From the NCBI GenBank assembly GCA_900473185.1, contig UCKU01000015.1:302712-366711 (forward strand): a stretch of DNA of 64,000 nt. The letters run 5' to 3'. The notes under the pieces were generated by a model. The model was not told the origin of the DNA and searched no databases. It was given only the letters and a program-made list of their open reading frames with translations. How positions within the stretch are numbered: the stretch's first letter is position 1; every line of letters starts with the position of its first letter. Below, in pieces: positions 26,693-36,340 of the stretch. Origin of the DNA: Hyphomicrobiales bacterium. Lineage in GTDB: Bacteria; Pseudomonadota; Alphaproteobacteria; Rhizobiales; Rhizobiaceae. The translations under genes were made by a program, and so were the position numbers.

Positions 26693-27490
26693 TCAGCTGA
26701 TCATGCCGGCCATCGCCATGCCGAGCAGCACGACACCCAGAATGATGCGATAGATCGCAAATACCGTGAAACGGTTGCTCCTGATATAGGCCAGCAGCCA
26801 CTTGACGGCGACGAAGGCGACAATCGTGGAAACGACGAAGGCAATACCGAGCGCGGTCCAGTCCTCGTTTGCCGCACCGCCATCCTTGAAGGTTTTCAGC
26901 AACGAAAAGGCGCTTGCCGCATACATGGTCGGAATGCCGACGAGGAAGGCAAATTCGGTTGCCGCGGCGCGGTTAGCCGTGCCGGCGAGCATGGCGACGA
27001 AGATCGTGGCACCAGAGCGGGACGTTCCGGGGAAGACGCCGGCAACGACCTGGGCAATGCCCACGAGAATGGCGACGAGCCAGGTGATATGGGAACTCGG
27101 CGGGCGGCGGGCGGCAGCCCATTCGGCAAAGATCATCCAGATACCGCCGATGATCAGCGCCCAGGCAACCGGCGTCGCGTTCTCAGGCAGTTCGAAACCG
27201 AGCTTCTTGACCAACAGTCCGAGAACCGCCGTTATCAGAAAGGCGACAATCAGCTTAAAGGCATAATCGCGGTTTTGCGGATCGCGCCAGCCAAGCAGCA
27301 GATCGAGCAGACGACGCCAGTAGATAATCGTAACGGCGAGGATCGCTCCTGCCTGAATGACGATGTTGAAGGTGTCGCTACGGGCGCCGAGCCACTGCTC
27401 CGCAATGATCAGATGGCCGGTGCTCGAAATCGGCAGGAACTCTGTGATCCCTTCTATAATGCCCAGAATTATAGAGTTTATGTAGTCCAT
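26693..27490 (-). CDS. uppP: Undecaprenyl-diphosphate phosphatase
   Basis: BacA/UppP integral membrane enzyme of 265 residues that dephosphorylates undecaprenyl diphosphate to recycle the lipid carrier for peptidoglycan and polysaccharide synthesis. Signature segments: IILGIIEGITEFLPISSTGHLII (about 7-29) and GVFPGTSRSGATIFVAML, holding the catalytic Glu, Ser and Arg residues. About eight hydrophobic segments. This protein is distinct from the SbmA/BacA peptide transporter of rhizobia despite the shared old name. It is convergent with the small peptide gene over a shared terminator. Confidence 0.95.
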   Translation of the reverse strand: MDYINSIILGIIEGITEFLPISSTGHLIIAEQWLGARSDTFNIVIQAGAILAVTIIYWRRLLDLLLGWRDPQNRDYAFKLIVAFLITAVLGLLVKKLGFELPENATPVAWALIIGGIWMIFAEWAAARRPPSSHITWLVAILVGIAQVVAGVFPGTSRSGATIFVAMLAGTANRAAATEFAFLVGIPTMYAASAFSLLKTFKDGGAANEDWTALGIAFVVSTIVAFVAVKWLLAYIRSNRFTVFAIYRIILGVVLLGMAMAGMIS

Positions 27491-27767
27491 AAAGTGTCTC
27501 CGGTTTGGGGTTCGGTCGGACTGGAATGGCGGTCAGGCTATATTGCACTGCACAATCATCATTCGCCAGAGCGGGAGGCAAGAAAAGGCGAGAGGGGAGT
27601 TGCGATCGTTCAGGCAGCCATGTTTTGTCCCTTGTCAGGCGGGTGAGCCCGATTCGCTTGTATTGGCGGGGCCAAGCTCCTATAGCTTCAACTAATGAGT
27701 CATGACTAGGGCGGTATAGTCGGCGCGCCCCTGAGCCCATGCACCACAATCAAAAGTCCGAGTATCG

Positions 27768-28460
27768 ATGCCCACGCTTTATCATCATCCCATGTCGTCC
27801 GCATCTCGCTTCGTCAGGCTCATTCTGGCGGAATATGGCTATCAGGCGGAGCTGATCGAAGAACAGACCTGGGAGAAACGCCGCGACTTCCTGGCGCTCA
27901 ACCCGGCCGGTACCCTGCCCGTCTATGTGGACGACAGCATGCGCGCGCTCTGCGGCGCGACCGTCATTTCAGAATATCTCGACGAAACGCATGGCGTGCT
28001 GAAGCGCGACCGCCGGCTGCTCGCCGAAGATCCGTTCCAGCGCGCGGAAATCCGCCGTCTGACGGAATGGTTCATGCAAAAGATGGAAAACGACGTCACC
28101 AAGCCGCTGGCGCGCGAGCGCGTCTACAAGCTGCAAATGACGGCCGACCAGGGCGGGGGCGCCCCGGATTCCAAGATGTTGCGTACGGCACGCGCCAATA
28201 TCCGCCAGCACATGCGTTATCTCACCTGGCTCGCCGGCTCGCGCCAATGGCTTGCCGGCGACCGGATGAGCTATGCCGACCTTGCCGCCGCAGCCTCCAT
28301 TTCCATCCTCGATTATCTCGGCGAAATCGACTGGTCGGAATCGCCGCTCGCCAAGGACTGGTACCAGCGGCTGAAATCGCGCCCCTCCTTCCGCCCGATG
28401 CTCACCGAGCGTGTGCGCGGACTGACGCCGGTTTCCCATTACGCCGATCTGGATTTCTGA
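27768..28460 (+). CDS. Glutathione S-transferase family protein
   Basis: GST of 230 residues. The N-terminal thioredoxin-like domain begins PTLYHHPMSSASRFVRLILAEYG, where a serine in place of the stringent-starvation cysteine may activate glutathione. NPAGTLPVYVDDSMRALCGATVISEYLDE holds the cis-Pro and the glutathione gamma-glutamyl contact. The C-terminal helical domain contains LAGDRMSYADLAAAASISILDYLGEIDW. It precedes queG by 12 bp and is probably co-transcribed with it. The physiological substrate is unknown. Confidence 0.9.
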   Translation: MPTLYHHPMSSASRFVRLILAEYGYQAELIEEQTWEKRRDFLALNPAGTLPVYVDDSMRALCGATVISEYLDETHGVLKRDRRLLAEDPFQRAEIRRLTEWFMQKMENDVTKPLARERVYKLQMTADQGGGAPDSKMLRTARANIRQHMRYLTWLAGSRQWLAGDRMSYADLAAAASISILDYLGEIDWSESPLAKDWYQRLKSRPSFRPMLTERVRGLTPVSHYADLDF

Positions 28461-28472
28461 CGAGGGCTGTCG

Positions 28473-29633
28473 ATGCCCGAACCGAGAGCAGAAGATATCA
28501 AGGAGCGGAAGCGCCGCGACAATTTGACCGCCTTCCTGAAGGCGGAATCGGCCGCTCTCGGCTTCGATCTCTGCCGTATCACCCGTCCTGACGCCATTCC
28601 CGAGGCAAAGGAACGGCTCGGCCAGTTCATCGATGCCGGCCGGCATGGAACGATGGAATGGATGGCGGAAACGCGCGAGCGCCGCGGCGATCCGCGCACG
28701 CTCTGGAGCGATGTGCGCTCTGTTGCCGTCTTTGGCCTCAACTACGGACCGGACGAGGATCCGCGTGGCATTCTCGACAAGAAGGATAGGGCGGCAATCT
28801 CCGTCTACGCCCGCAACCGCGACTATCATGACGTCATGAAGGGTCGACTGAAGGAGATAGCCACGCGCTTCTCGGCCAAGGCTGGTGCGGACGTAAAGGT
28901 CTTTGTCGATACCGCACCCGTCATGGAAAAGCCGCTGGCCGCAGCGGCCGGTCTCGGCTGGCAGGGCAAACACACCAATCTCGTCAGCCGCGAGCACGGC
29001 TCCTGGCTTTTCCTCGGCTCTATGTTCACGACTGCCGATCTCAATATAGATGCCTCGGAGACCGATCATTGCGGCTCCTGCCGCGCCTGCCTTGATGTCT
29101 GCCCGACGGCTGCCTTTCCTGCCCCCTACCAGATTGATGCGCGCCGCTGCATTTCGTATCTGACGATCGAGCACAAGGGGCCGATCGATCCCGAGTTCAG
29201 GCCGCTGATCGGCAACCGCATTTACGGCTGCGACGATTGCCTCGCTGTATGCCCCTGGAACAAGTTCGCAAACGAAGCGTCGGAAATGAAGCTGAAGGCG
29301 CGTGAGGATCTGAAGGAACCTTCGATCGTCTTCCTTTTGACGCTCGACGACCCGACCTTCCGCACGTTCTTCAGCGGTTCGCCGGTCAAGCGTATCGGGC
29401 GTGACCGCTTCATTCGTAATGTGCTGATCGCTGCCGGCAATTCCGGCGAGCGTGGCCTGATCGAGCAATGTCGTACGCTCGCCGCCGATGCCTCTCCTGT
29501 CGTGCGCGGCATGGCAGTTTGGGCACTCTCGCGGCTCATGGAGGCTGGCGAATTCGAAGCCTTTGCCGCACAAAGGGAAAATGAGTCGGACGAAAAGGTC
29601 CTCAACGAATGGCGACTGGCGGGGGTAAGCTAA
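28473..29633 (+). CDS. queG: Epoxyqueuosine reductase
   Basis: Cobalamin- and 4Fe-4S-dependent enzyme of 386 residues that reduces epoxyqueuosine to queuosine in tRNA. The N-terminal cobalamin-binding part includes [14 protein letters not shown]. The two ferredoxin-type clusters are [16 protein letters not shown] and [19 protein letters not shown]-like C-terminal tail ([29 protein letters not shown]) probably aids tRNA contact. Length is normal. Its stop overlaps the next start as TAATG. Confidence 0.95.
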   Translation: MPEPRAEDIKERKRRDNLTAFLKAESAALGFDLCRITRPDAIPEAKERLGQFIDAGRHGTMEWMAETRERRGDPRTLWSDVRSVAVFGLNYGPDEDPRGILDKKDRAAISVYARNRDYHDVMKGRLKEIATRFSAKAGADVKVFVDTAPVMEKPLAAAAGLGWQGKHTNLVSREHGSWLFLGSMFTTADLNIDASETDHCGSCRACLDVCPTAAFPAPYQIDARRCISYLTIEHKGPIDPEFRPLIGNRIYGCDDCLAVCPWNKFANEASEMKLKAREDLKEPSIVFLLTLDDPTFRTFFSGSPVKRIGRDRFIRNVLIAAGNSGERGLIEQCRTLAADASPVVRGMAVWALSRLMEAGEFEAFAAQRENESDEKVLNEWRLAGVS

Positions 29634-30502
29634 TGCATGTGATGATCTTTGGCTGCGGTTATTCCGGTACGGCGATCGCCAAAGCCTTTGGTGACAGCGG
29701 CATGCGCATCTCGGGCACGACCCGTTCGGTGGAAAAAGCGGAAGAGCTACGGAGAACCGGGATCGAAGCCTTCATCTTCGACGGCGAGAGCTTGAGCGAC
29801 GATCTGCGTGCGGCAATGGCCGGCGTCACGCATCTCGTGCAGTCGATCGCTCCGCGCGATGCCGATCCGCTGCTTGCATTGCTCGGCAAAGACAGCACGG
29901 TGCTTCTGCCTGACCTGCAATGGATCGGCTATCTCTCCACGGTCGGCGTCTATGGCGATCACAAAGGCTCCTGGGTGACCGAGGAGACCACTTGTGTGCC
30001 GGTCTCCGGCCGCTCCAAGGAACGGCTGGACGCTGAGGACGCCTGGCTTGCACTCGGCCGCGCCCGCGACGTACCGGCCGCGATATTGCGTCTTTCCGGC
30101 ATTTACGGACCGGGACGCAACGCCTTCGTCAATCTGGATCGTGGCACGGCGCGCCGGATCATCAAGAAGGACCAGGTCTTCAACCGCATCCGCGTGGAGG
30201 ACATCGGCGCTTCCACCCGCTTTTTGTCGGAGCATGCTCTCGGTGGCATCTATAATGTTACCGATGACCAGCCCGGCCCGCCGCAGGATGTCATCGTCGA
30301 AGCCGCCCGCCTAATGGGCGTCGCACCGCCGCCAGAGCAACCTTTCGAGACGGCCGAGATGACACCCATGGCCCGCTCCTTTTATGGAGAGAACAAGCGG
30401 GTTTCCAATGCCAAACTGAAGGCTACGGGCTTCCGTTTTGCCTTCCCGAACTATCCGATGTCGCTTGCCCAGCTCTGGCAAAGTGACGGATGGCGGGGCT
30501 GA
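29633..30502 (+). CDS. SDR-family NAD(P)-binding protein (YeeZ-like epimerase/dehydratase)
   Basis: Atypical extended SDR of 289 residues. The Rossmann motif is VMIFGCGYSGTAIAKAFGD (about 3-21). YLSTVGVYGDHKGSWVTEETT corresponds to the SDR catalytic strand with its Ser/Thr and Tyr, but the later YxxxK lysine is replaced (ERLDAEDAWLALG), so classic dehydrogenase chemistry is doubtful. RLSGIYGPGRNAF and VTDDQPGPPQDVI complete the fold. It is coupled to queG through TAATG. Close relatives are annotated as YeeZ, of unknown substrate. Confidence 0.85.
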   Translation: MHVMIFGCGYSGTAIAKAFGDSGMRISGTTRSVEKAEELRRTGIEAFIFDGESLSDDLRAAMAGVTHLVQSIAPRDADPLLALLGKDSTVLLPDLQWIGYLSTVGVYGDHKGSWVTEETTCVPVSGRSKERLDAEDAWLALGRARDVPAAILRLSGIYGPGRNAFVNLDRGTARRIIKKDQVFNRIRVEDIGASTRFLSEHALGGIYNVTDDQPGPPQDVIVEAARLMGVAPPPEQPFETAEMTPMARSFYGENKRVSNAKLKATGFRFAFPNYPMSLAQLWQSDGWRG

Positions 30503-30912
30503 CGGCACCCCTCCCATTCGGGTGAGAGGGCTATAACCCGTAAAGAGTAGAAATTTCCTACTTTCTTATTTTATCGAACTGAATTTCGCTCCGTATTATG
30601 GTTAACGGCCTCTAAATTTGCGCAAATGTGGCAGCAAATATGGCGATGTGAGCAAAAATTTTTTGTGATTTCTAACGGCCATCAAATGTTTACCGTTTTC
30701 CCGAAAAAATCGTTCGGATTTTAGCTGATTTCATTAGGTTTTTTCCACAATTCGTCAAAGCGGTGTCCTGCTACCGCAATGTTACCGGAATCACAAATGT
30801 TACAAGCTGTAACGTTCCGTGATCACGATCGGCACTTTTTCGCCACTTTTCCCCGGATTGAAGCCCCACCGCCTGTGAAGGCGCAAGTTCAATAGTTGAG
30901 GGACAATCCGTT
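30503..30912. other. 410-bp AT-rich intergenic region upstream of rlpA
   Basis: No convincing coding frame. It holds two copies of TAACGGCC (30603-30610 and 30673-30680, exactly 70 bp apart), each inside a near-match to the CtrA site TTAA-N7-TTAA, several A/T runs, and an inverted repeat GTTACA-N3-TGTAAC at 30799-30813. It probably carries the regulated promoter and 5' leader of rlpA. Confidence 0.6.
30799..30813. promoter_or_regulatory. Inverted repeat GTTACA-N3-TGTAAC
   Basis: Six-base perfect arms about 100 bp upstream of the rlpA start. It resembles a dimeric regulator half-site pair; no specific regulator can be named from sequence. Confidence 0.35.
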
Positions 30913-31275
30913 TTGAAGAAAATCTGCCGTTCTCTAATCACTACCGCAGCCATTGCAGCCTGCTCTTTCATCCTCCCGGCCGAAGGATTTGCTGCTAACG
31001 GATGTGGCGGTGCTTCGTGGTACGCACTTCGCTCCAAAACTGCTTCCGGGGAACGCATGAACCCGGCCATCTATACTGCCGCACACCGCTCTCTGGCATT
31101 CGGCACCAAGGTGAAGGTCACCAACCGCAACAACGGCCGCAGCGTCGTCGTTCGCATCAATGATCGTGGTCCGTTCATCCGCGGCCGCGTACTCGACCTG
31201 TCACGCGCTGCTGCCCAGAATATCGGCATGGTCTCTACAGGTACTGCGAAGGTTTGCTACGAAGTCATGAGCTGA
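30913..31275 (+). CDS. rlpA: RlpA-like septal ring lytic transglycosylase, short form
   Basis: Exported double-psi beta-barrel protein of 120 residues. The signal peptide is [21 protein letters not shown], with cleavage near GFAA (residue 28). [21 protein letters not shown] and [42 protein letters not shown]-like segments are the RlpA core, holding the conserved H and D of the active site. The SPOR domain found in enteric RlpA is absent, a common rhizobial short form. The start is TTG 30913, with GAGGGA at 30897-30902. It probably cleaves glycan strands at division or septation sites. Confidence 0.88.
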   Translation: MKKICRSLITTAAIAACSFILPAEGFAANGCGGASWYALRSKTASGERMNPAIYTAAHRSLAFGTKVKVTNRNNGRSVVVRINDRGPFIRGRVLDLSRAAAQNIGMVSTGTAKVCYEVMS

Positions 31276-31442
31276 GGCTACGTCCTCCGCAAAATCCCTG
31301 CGCCGGATGCGGCGCTTGCTCTTGCCGTCAATCGCGGGTAACCACGCGGTTGAGACTTGTAAACAATCTGCCCCGCCGTCAGGCTTGCTGAGGCTATTTC
31401 CGCGCGGATCGTTCACTAGCCAAGGCAACAGGAGAAGTTTGA

Positions 31443-32732
31443 ATGCGTTTGGGCGGCCGCCTCGAAGGGGCGATTTCGGTTCTGGCTGATATCGATGCCC
31501 GTAAAAGGCCTGTCGCCGATGCGCTGAAGGACTGGGGCCTCGCCCACCGTTTCGCCGGTTCCGGCGACAGGGCGGCGATCGGCAACATCGTCTACGATGC
31601 GTTGCGCATGCGACTGTCCCATGCCTATCTAATGGACGACGACAGTGCCGTTGCCATTGCCCATGCCGTCATGTTCCGCCAATGGGGTTTTACGCCGGAA
31701 ACGCTGGCCGCCGAACTTGCCGACGACAAGTTCGCGCCGACGCCGCTTTCGGCCGACGCACTCGTGGCCTTTACGAGCCGCTCTCTTTCCGACGCTGCCC
31801 CGCATGTTCAGGGCGATATTCCAGAATGGGTGCAATCCTCCTTCGAACAGGCTTTCGGTGGCGACTGGCTTTCCGAGGCGCAGGCGCTTGCCGGACGCCC
31901 GACGCTTGATCTGCGCGCCAATATCCTGAAGGCCACCCGCGAAAAGGCCGTCAAGGCGCTGGAACGCGCCGGCGCGAATGAGGCGAAGATCGCACGCTAC
32001 GGCATCCGGATTCACGCCGGCGAAGGTGCCTCACGTTTGCCCAATGTGACGGCCGAGCTTTCGTTCCAGAAAGGCTGGTTCGAAGTTCAGGACGAGGGAT
32101 CGCAGATCGTTGCCGACCTCGTGTTACCGAAGGACGGCGAGCAGGTGCTGGATTATTGCGCCGGCGGCGGCGGCAAGACGCTCGCCATGGCGGCCGCCAT
32201 GCACAACAAGGGCCAGGTCCACGCCTATGATGCCGACCGCAAGCGGCTTGCGCCGATTATCGAGCGGCTGAAGCGCGCCGGCACACGTAACGTTCAGGTC
32301 CATGACGATGTCAGAGGCCTGTCCAGCCTGCGCGACCGCTGCGACAAGGTGCTGGTCGACGCGCCCTGTACCGGCACCGGCACGTGGCGCCGGCGCCCGG
32401 ATACGAAATGGCGGCTGACGGCCAAGAACCTCGACGAGCGCACCACCCAGCAGCAGGACGCACTGACGCAGGCGAGCAGCTTCGTGCGCCCCGGCGGTGA
32501 ACTGATCTATGTTACCTGCTCGGTGCTGCCGCAGGAGAACGAGGAACAGGTGCGGCGCTTTGCCACCGACAACAGCGACTTCGAAGTCGTCAGCGCCCTG
32601 CCCGCCTGGGACACCCTGTTCGGCAAGGATGGGACGCGCCCACGCTCTTCCGACGGCAAGACAATCACGCTGACGCCGGCCTCGACGGATACGGACGGCT
32701 TCTTCTTCTGCCGCCTCAAAAGAAAAGGCTGA
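31443..32732 (+). CDS. rsmB: RsmB/NOP-family rRNA (cytosine-C5)-methyltransferase
   Basis: SAM-dependent RNA m5C methyltransferase of 429 residues. The NOL1/NOP2/Sun core is clear: VLDYCAGGGGKTLAMAAAM (SAM site), VDAPCTGTGTWRRRPDTKW (PC motif IV) and YVTCSVLPQENEEQV (motif VI, catalytic Cys). The N-terminal portion (about 1-140) is helical, but the NusB-like domain of enteric RsmB is not evident. It may therefore modify C967 of 16S rRNA or a related position. It converges on the HPP gene with 3 bp between them. Confidence 0.9.
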   Translation: MRLGGRLEGAISVLADIDARKRPVADALKDWGLAHRFAGSGDRAAIGNIVYDALRMRLSHAYLMDDDSAVAIAHAVMFRQWGFTPETLAAELADDKFAPTPLSADALVAFTSRSLSDAAPHVQGDIPEWVQSSFEQAFGGDWLSEAQALAGRPTLDLRANILKATREKAVKALERAGANEAKIARYGIRIHAGEGASRLPNVTAELSFQKGWFEVQDEGSQIVADLVLPKDGEQVLDYCAGGGGKTLAMAAAMHNKGQVHAYDADRKRLAPIIERLKRAGTRNVQVHDDVRGLSSLRDRCDKVLVDAPCTGTGTWRRRPDTKWRLTAKNLDERTTQQQDALTQASSFVRPGGELIYVTCSVLPQENEEQVRRFATDNSDFEVVSALPAWDTLFGKDGTRPRSSDGKTITLTPASTDTDGFFFCRLKRKG

Positions 32733-32735
32733 GCC

Positions 32736-33245
32736 TTACGGCGACGGCGCCCGCAGCGGGTATTGATGCCGCGGTGGGATGAAGTGGTGCACGACGGCGA
32801 TCGCGACCAGCAGGACGCCGCCGAACAGGACGACTGCAAAGAGCGTCAATCCGCCGAGATGCGAGCCGAGAGCAACGAGCGGCACGGCGCCTGCCGGCGG
32901 ATGCGTGACCCTCAGCGCCAGCATGCCGGCGATTGCGATACCGACGGCGATTGCCGCGACCCACCAGAGACCCGGAAAGAAGAAAGCGGCTGCGGCGCCG
33001 ACCGCCGCAGCAAGAACGTAACCGCCAATGACATTTGCCGGCTGGGCAAGCGGGCTCTTCGGCTGCCCAAAGATCAGCACCGCAGTTGCGCCAAAGGGCG
33101 CAATCAGCAGCGGAATGCCCGTTGTAACAGCAAGTGTGCCGACCGAAACCATGCCGATGACGGCACCAATTCCGGACTTCAGATGTGCATGGAACGCGCC
33201 CTTCGGCTCGTGGCGATGAATGAAATGCCTGATGTGATGACGCAT
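32736..33245 (-). CDS. HPP-family integral membrane protein
   Basis: Protein of 169 residues with four hydrophobic segments and the HPP signature in TIGIPLLIAPFGATAVLIFG-like sequence (TTGIPLLIAPFGATAVL), then QPKSPLAQPANVIGGYVLAA and RVTHPPAGAVPLVAL with the His-Pro-Pro motif that names the family. Some cyanobacterial HPP proteins take part in nitrite transport into plastids or cells; bacterial function is otherwise unknown. It is divergent from the iron operon, sharing a 231-bp promoter region. Confidence 0.87.
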   Translation of the reverse strand: MRHHIRHFIHRHEPKGAFHAHLKSGIGAVIGMVSVGTLAVTTGIPLLIAPFGATAVLIFGQPKSPLAQPANVIGGYVLAAAVGAAAAFFFPGLWWVAAIAVGIAIAGMLALRVTHPPAGAVPLVALGSHLGGLTLFAVVLFGGVLLVAIAVVHHFIPPRHQYPLRAPSP

Positions 33246-33476
33246 GAAGGCCGGTCGGATGAGGTGTTGAGGTGGGTCAGATGAAGGATTAAGCAGAGTG
33301 CGCGATTAATAGCGCGCGTCGTGCTGAATTTTCAAGCAAATGCTTTTCAAATAGACAGGTCGCTTACGGAAATCCATCCTTAAAACCATTCCAAACTAGA
33401 GTGTTTGACACCAGTTTGCTTTTGGGCGAAGAGACGAATGCCGGATTCAGACGGAAATCCGTCACAGGAGAGGATT

Positions 33477-34754
33477 ATGAAGCTCAACCGCACATTCCGA
33501 GCAGCTGCGCTGGCGATTGCCCCCGCCGCCCTGCTCGCCCTTCCCGCGCATGCGGCAACCGACGCAGCCGCTGTCGTGAAGCATTACGCCGAGGTCGCGC
33601 ATGCCAAGTATGAAGACTCGCTGACAACAGCCAAGGCGCTCGACGCAGCCATCGACGCGTTTCTGAAGTCGCCTGATGATGCGACGCTGAAGGCCGCCAG
33701 GGATGCCTGGATCAAGGCGCGCGTTCCCTATCAGCAGACCGAGGTCTACCGTTTCGGCAACCCTGTTGTCGACGACTGGGAAGGCAAGGTCAACGCTTGG
33801 CCGCTCGACGAAGGCCTGATCGACTATGTCGATCCCTCCTATGGTACGGAAAGCGACGAGAACTCTCTCTATGTCGCAAACGTCATTGCCAACAAGACGA
33901 TCAAGATCGACGGCAAGGATGTCGATGCTTCTAAGCTGACGCCGGAATTCCTCTCCGGTACGCTTGCCGAAGCCGGCGGTATCGAAGCCAATGTCGCGAC
34001 TGGCTACCACGCCATCGAATTCCTGCTCTGGGGCCAGGATCTGCATGGCACGGGACCGGGCGCAGGCGAGCGCCCTGCTACCGACTATGACCTCAAGAAT
34101 TGCACGCATGGCAATTGCGACCGCCGCGCCGAATATCTGAAGTCGGCCTCCACGCTGCTCGTTTCCGACCTGCAGGAAATGACTGACGACTGGGCGCCTG
34201 AGGGAGAAGCCACGAAGCATGTCGAAGCCGATCCGAAGGCCGGCCTCGTCGCCATCCTGACGGGCATGGGTTCACTCTCCTACGGCGAGCTCGCCGGCGA
34301 GCGCATGAAGCTCGGCCTGCTGCTGCACGATCCGGAAGAAGAGCATGATTGCTTCTCCGACAACACCTACAACTCGCATCTGAACGACGCGATCGGCATC
34401 GCGGCTGCCTATTCGGGCGAATATACCCGCGTCGACGGCACCAAGATGACAGGCCCGTCGCTGCACGATCTCGTTGCCGCCAAGGACAAGGCTCTGGATG
34501 CCGAGATGACCGGCAAGCTCAACAAGACGCTGGATGCCATGCACGCCATGGCCAAGCGCGGCGAGACGGTCGAGAAGTACGACCAGATGATCGGCGAGGG
34601 CAACAAGGAAGGCAACGCCGTCGTTCAGGCCGCCATCGACGGTCTCATCGACCAGACGAAGTCGGTCCAGCGCGTTATTGCCGCACTTGACCTCGGCACC
34701 GTCGAGCTTGAAGGTTCTGACAGCCTGGATAATCCTAACGCTGTCTTCAAATAA
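33477..34754 (+). CDS. Imelysin-family periplasmic protein (IrpA-like)
   Basis: Exported protein of 425 residues. The signal peptide is MKLNRTFRAAALAIAPAALL, with cleavage at PAHA-AT (residue 26). The imelysin domain spans about 35-410 and shows the GxHxxE motif in GYHAIEFLLWGQD. The cysteine-bearing segment DYDLKNCTHGNCDRRAEYL is typical of the IrpA branch. Homologues are iron-regulated in cyanobacteria and pseudomonads and are thought to bind iron or heme-related ligands in the periplasm; the protease activity once claimed is not general. Start ATG 33477 follows AGGAGAGG. First gene of a four-gene operon. Confidence 0.9.
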   Translation: MKLNRTFRAAALAIAPAALLALPAHAATDAAAVVKHYAEVAHAKYEDSLTTAKALDAAIDAFLKSPDDATLKAARDAWIKARVPYQQTEVYRFGNPVVDDWEGKVNAWPLDEGLIDYVDPSYGTESDENSLYVANVIANKTIKIDGKDVDASKLTPEFLSGTLAEAGGIEANVATGYHAIEFLLWGQDLHGTGPGAGERPATDYDLKNCTHGNCDRRAEYLKSASTLLVSDLQEMTDDWAPEGEATKHVEADPKAGLVAILTGMGSLSYGELAGERMKLGLLLHDPEEEHDCFSDNTYNSHLNDAIGIAAAYSGEYTRVDGTKMTGPSLHDLVAAKDKALDAEMTGKLNKTLDAMHAMAKRGETVEKYDQMIGEGNKEGNAVVQAAIDGLIDQTKSVQRVIAALDLGTVELEGSDSLDNPNAVFK

Positions 34755-34764
34755 GCAAAAAGGC

Positions 34765-34790
34765 GGGCCGCTCAGAACCCGAAGCGGCCC
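34765..34790 (+). repeat. Intercistronic hairpin in the imelysin operon
   Basis: GGGCCGCT, ten-base loop, AGCGGCCC: a strong 8-bp GC stem in the 47-bp gap after the first imelysin gene. No U tract follows, so read-through or RNA 3'-end protection is likelier than full termination. Confidence 0.6.
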
Positions 34791-34801
34791 GGACCCTTGA
34801 A

Positions 34802-36340
34802 ATGTCGCATAACCCGGCCAGACGTCTTTTTGTCAGCGCAGCTTTCTGCGCTCTGCTCGCCGGACTTCCCGTCGCTATTGCCGGCGCTTTCGATCTTCCG
34901 ACCAGACGATCCGATCTTTCCGATGCGGACCTGAAGCGCGTCGCCGATATTTCCAGGCCGACCAGCGACTTCAGCAAGGCCGAGGCTTACGAGGCCATGC
35001 AGGCCGGTGCTGCGACCTCTATCGATCCGGTTACCGAAGACAGTTTCTCGCATATCTCGGCCAATATCCCCTTCGAGGAAGAGCAGAATTTCCGGCTCGG
35101 AAACGCGCTCTTCCGCAAGCTCTGGGTTTCCGTGCCATCCTCGACGCAGGCCTCCGATGGCCTTGGACCGCTCTTCAACGCGCGTTCCTGCATGAGCTGC
35201 CACGCCAATGACGGGCGCGGCAAGCCGCCGGAGGGCGGCCCGAGTGCGACTTCGATGGTTCTGCGGGTCGCTCGCGCGGCGAAGACGCCGGAGGAGGAAA
35301 AAGCGATCGCCGCCGCCGATATCGTCAATTTCCCCGATCCGGTTTACGGCCATCAGCTTCAGGATCTCGCAGTGCCCGGACTTGCAGCCGAGGGCAAAGT
35401 TGCCGTCACCTATAGCGAAGAAACTGTCACGCTAGCCGGCGGTGAAGCGGTAAGCCTGCGCAGGCCTAGCTACTCCGCCAAAGACCTCGCCTATGGCCCG
35501 CTCGATCCGAGCACGACCATCTCGGCGCGCATTGCACCTGCGATGATCGGGCTTGGGCTGATCCAGGCGATTCCCGAGGCTGATATTCTGGCCCATGCCG
35601 ATCCTGATGATCTCGACCATGACGGCATCTCCGGCAAGGCGGCGATTGTGCGCGATCATCGCACCGGCCAGACCGCACTCGGCCGTTTCGGCTGGAAAGC
35701 GCAGAATGCCACAGTGCGCGATCAGAGTGCGGATGCCTTCTCCACCGATATCGGCATTTCGACGCCCGACGCGCCTGATGCCCATGGCGACTGCACCAAG
35801 GCTGAGACAAAGTGCCTCGCCATGCCAACCGGGGTACAAAAGCGGCTTGGCAACGAGGAGGCGCCTGGCCCGGTGCTAGACCTCGTCACCTTCTATTCCG
35901 AAAACCTCGCGGTGCCGGCGCGCCGCAAGGCAAGCTTTGCGGGAACGCTGCGCGGGAAGCAGCTTTTCTATGAATCGGGCTGCATTTCCTGCCATGTTCC
36001 GAAGTTCGTCACCCGCCGGGATAGCACCGAAAAGGCCCAATCCTTTCAGCTTATCTGGCCATATTCAGATTTCCTGCTGCACGACATGGGCGACGGCCTT
36101 GCCGACGGACAGCAAGTAGGACTGGCCAGCGGACGTGAATGGCGTACGCCGCCGCTATGGGGTATAGGACTGACCCGGACTGTGAGCGGACACAGCTTCT
36201 TCCTGCATGACGGCCGCGCCAGAAATCTCACCGAGGCAATTCTCTGGCATGGCGGCGAAGCTGAAAAAGCCCGTAACGCATTCTCCTCGCTGTCAAAAGA
36301 CGATAGAGAGGCCCTGATTACATTCCTGGAGTCACTCTGA
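34802..36340 (+). CDS. Di-heme cytochrome c-type thiol/di-heme oxidoreductase (DUF1111)
   Basis: Periplasmic oxidoreductase of 512 residues. A signal peptide (RRLFVSAAFCALLAGLPVAIAGAF) precedes two c-type heme sites: CMSCHANDG (about 130) and CISCHVPKF (about 396). The RPSYSAKDLAYGPLDP and HDMGDGLADG segments are typical of the DHOR/thiol oxidoreductase family, related to the MauG and bacterial cytochrome c peroxidase group. Within imelysin operons it is thought to oxidise or reduce iron in the periplasm. Its last base overlaps the next ATG by 1 bp (TGATG), so the genes are translationally coupled. Confidence 0.9.
   Translation: MSHNPARRLFVSAAFCALLAGLPVAIAGAFDLPTRRSDLSDADLKRVADISRPTSDFSKAEAYEAMQAGAATSIDPVTEDSFSHISANIPFEEEQNFRLGNALFRKLWVSVPSSTQASDGLGPLFNARSCMSCHANDGRGKPPEGGPSATSMVLRVARAAKTPEEEKAIAAADIVNFPDPVYGHQLQDLAVPGLAAEGKVAVTYSEETVTLAGGEAVSLRRPSYSAKDLAYGPLDPSTTISARIAPAMIGLGLIQAIPEADILAHADPDDLDHDGISGKAAIVRDHRTGQTALGRFGWKAQNATVRDQSADAFSTDIGISTPDAPDAHGDCTKAETKCLAMPTGVQKRLGNEEAPGPVLDLVTFYSENLAVPARRKASFAGTLRGKQLFYESGCISCHVPKFVTRRDSTEKAQSFQLIWPYSDFLLHDMGDGLADGQQVGLASGREWRTPPLWGIGLTRTVSGHSFFLHDGRARNLTEAILWHGGEAEKARNAFSSLSKDDREALITFLESL

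Noticed and set aside
27969-29573. A 534-codon minus-strand open frame
   Set aside because: It is antisense to the GST and queG genes, and arises from high-GC codon bias. The plus-strand frames have clear domains and metal-site motifs.
33300-33476. Possible RirA, Irr or Fur site ahead of the imelysin operon
   Set aside because: I looked for TGA-N9-TCA and TTTAGAA-type elements and found no convincing match; repeated TTTTCAA at about 33330-33350 is too short to call.
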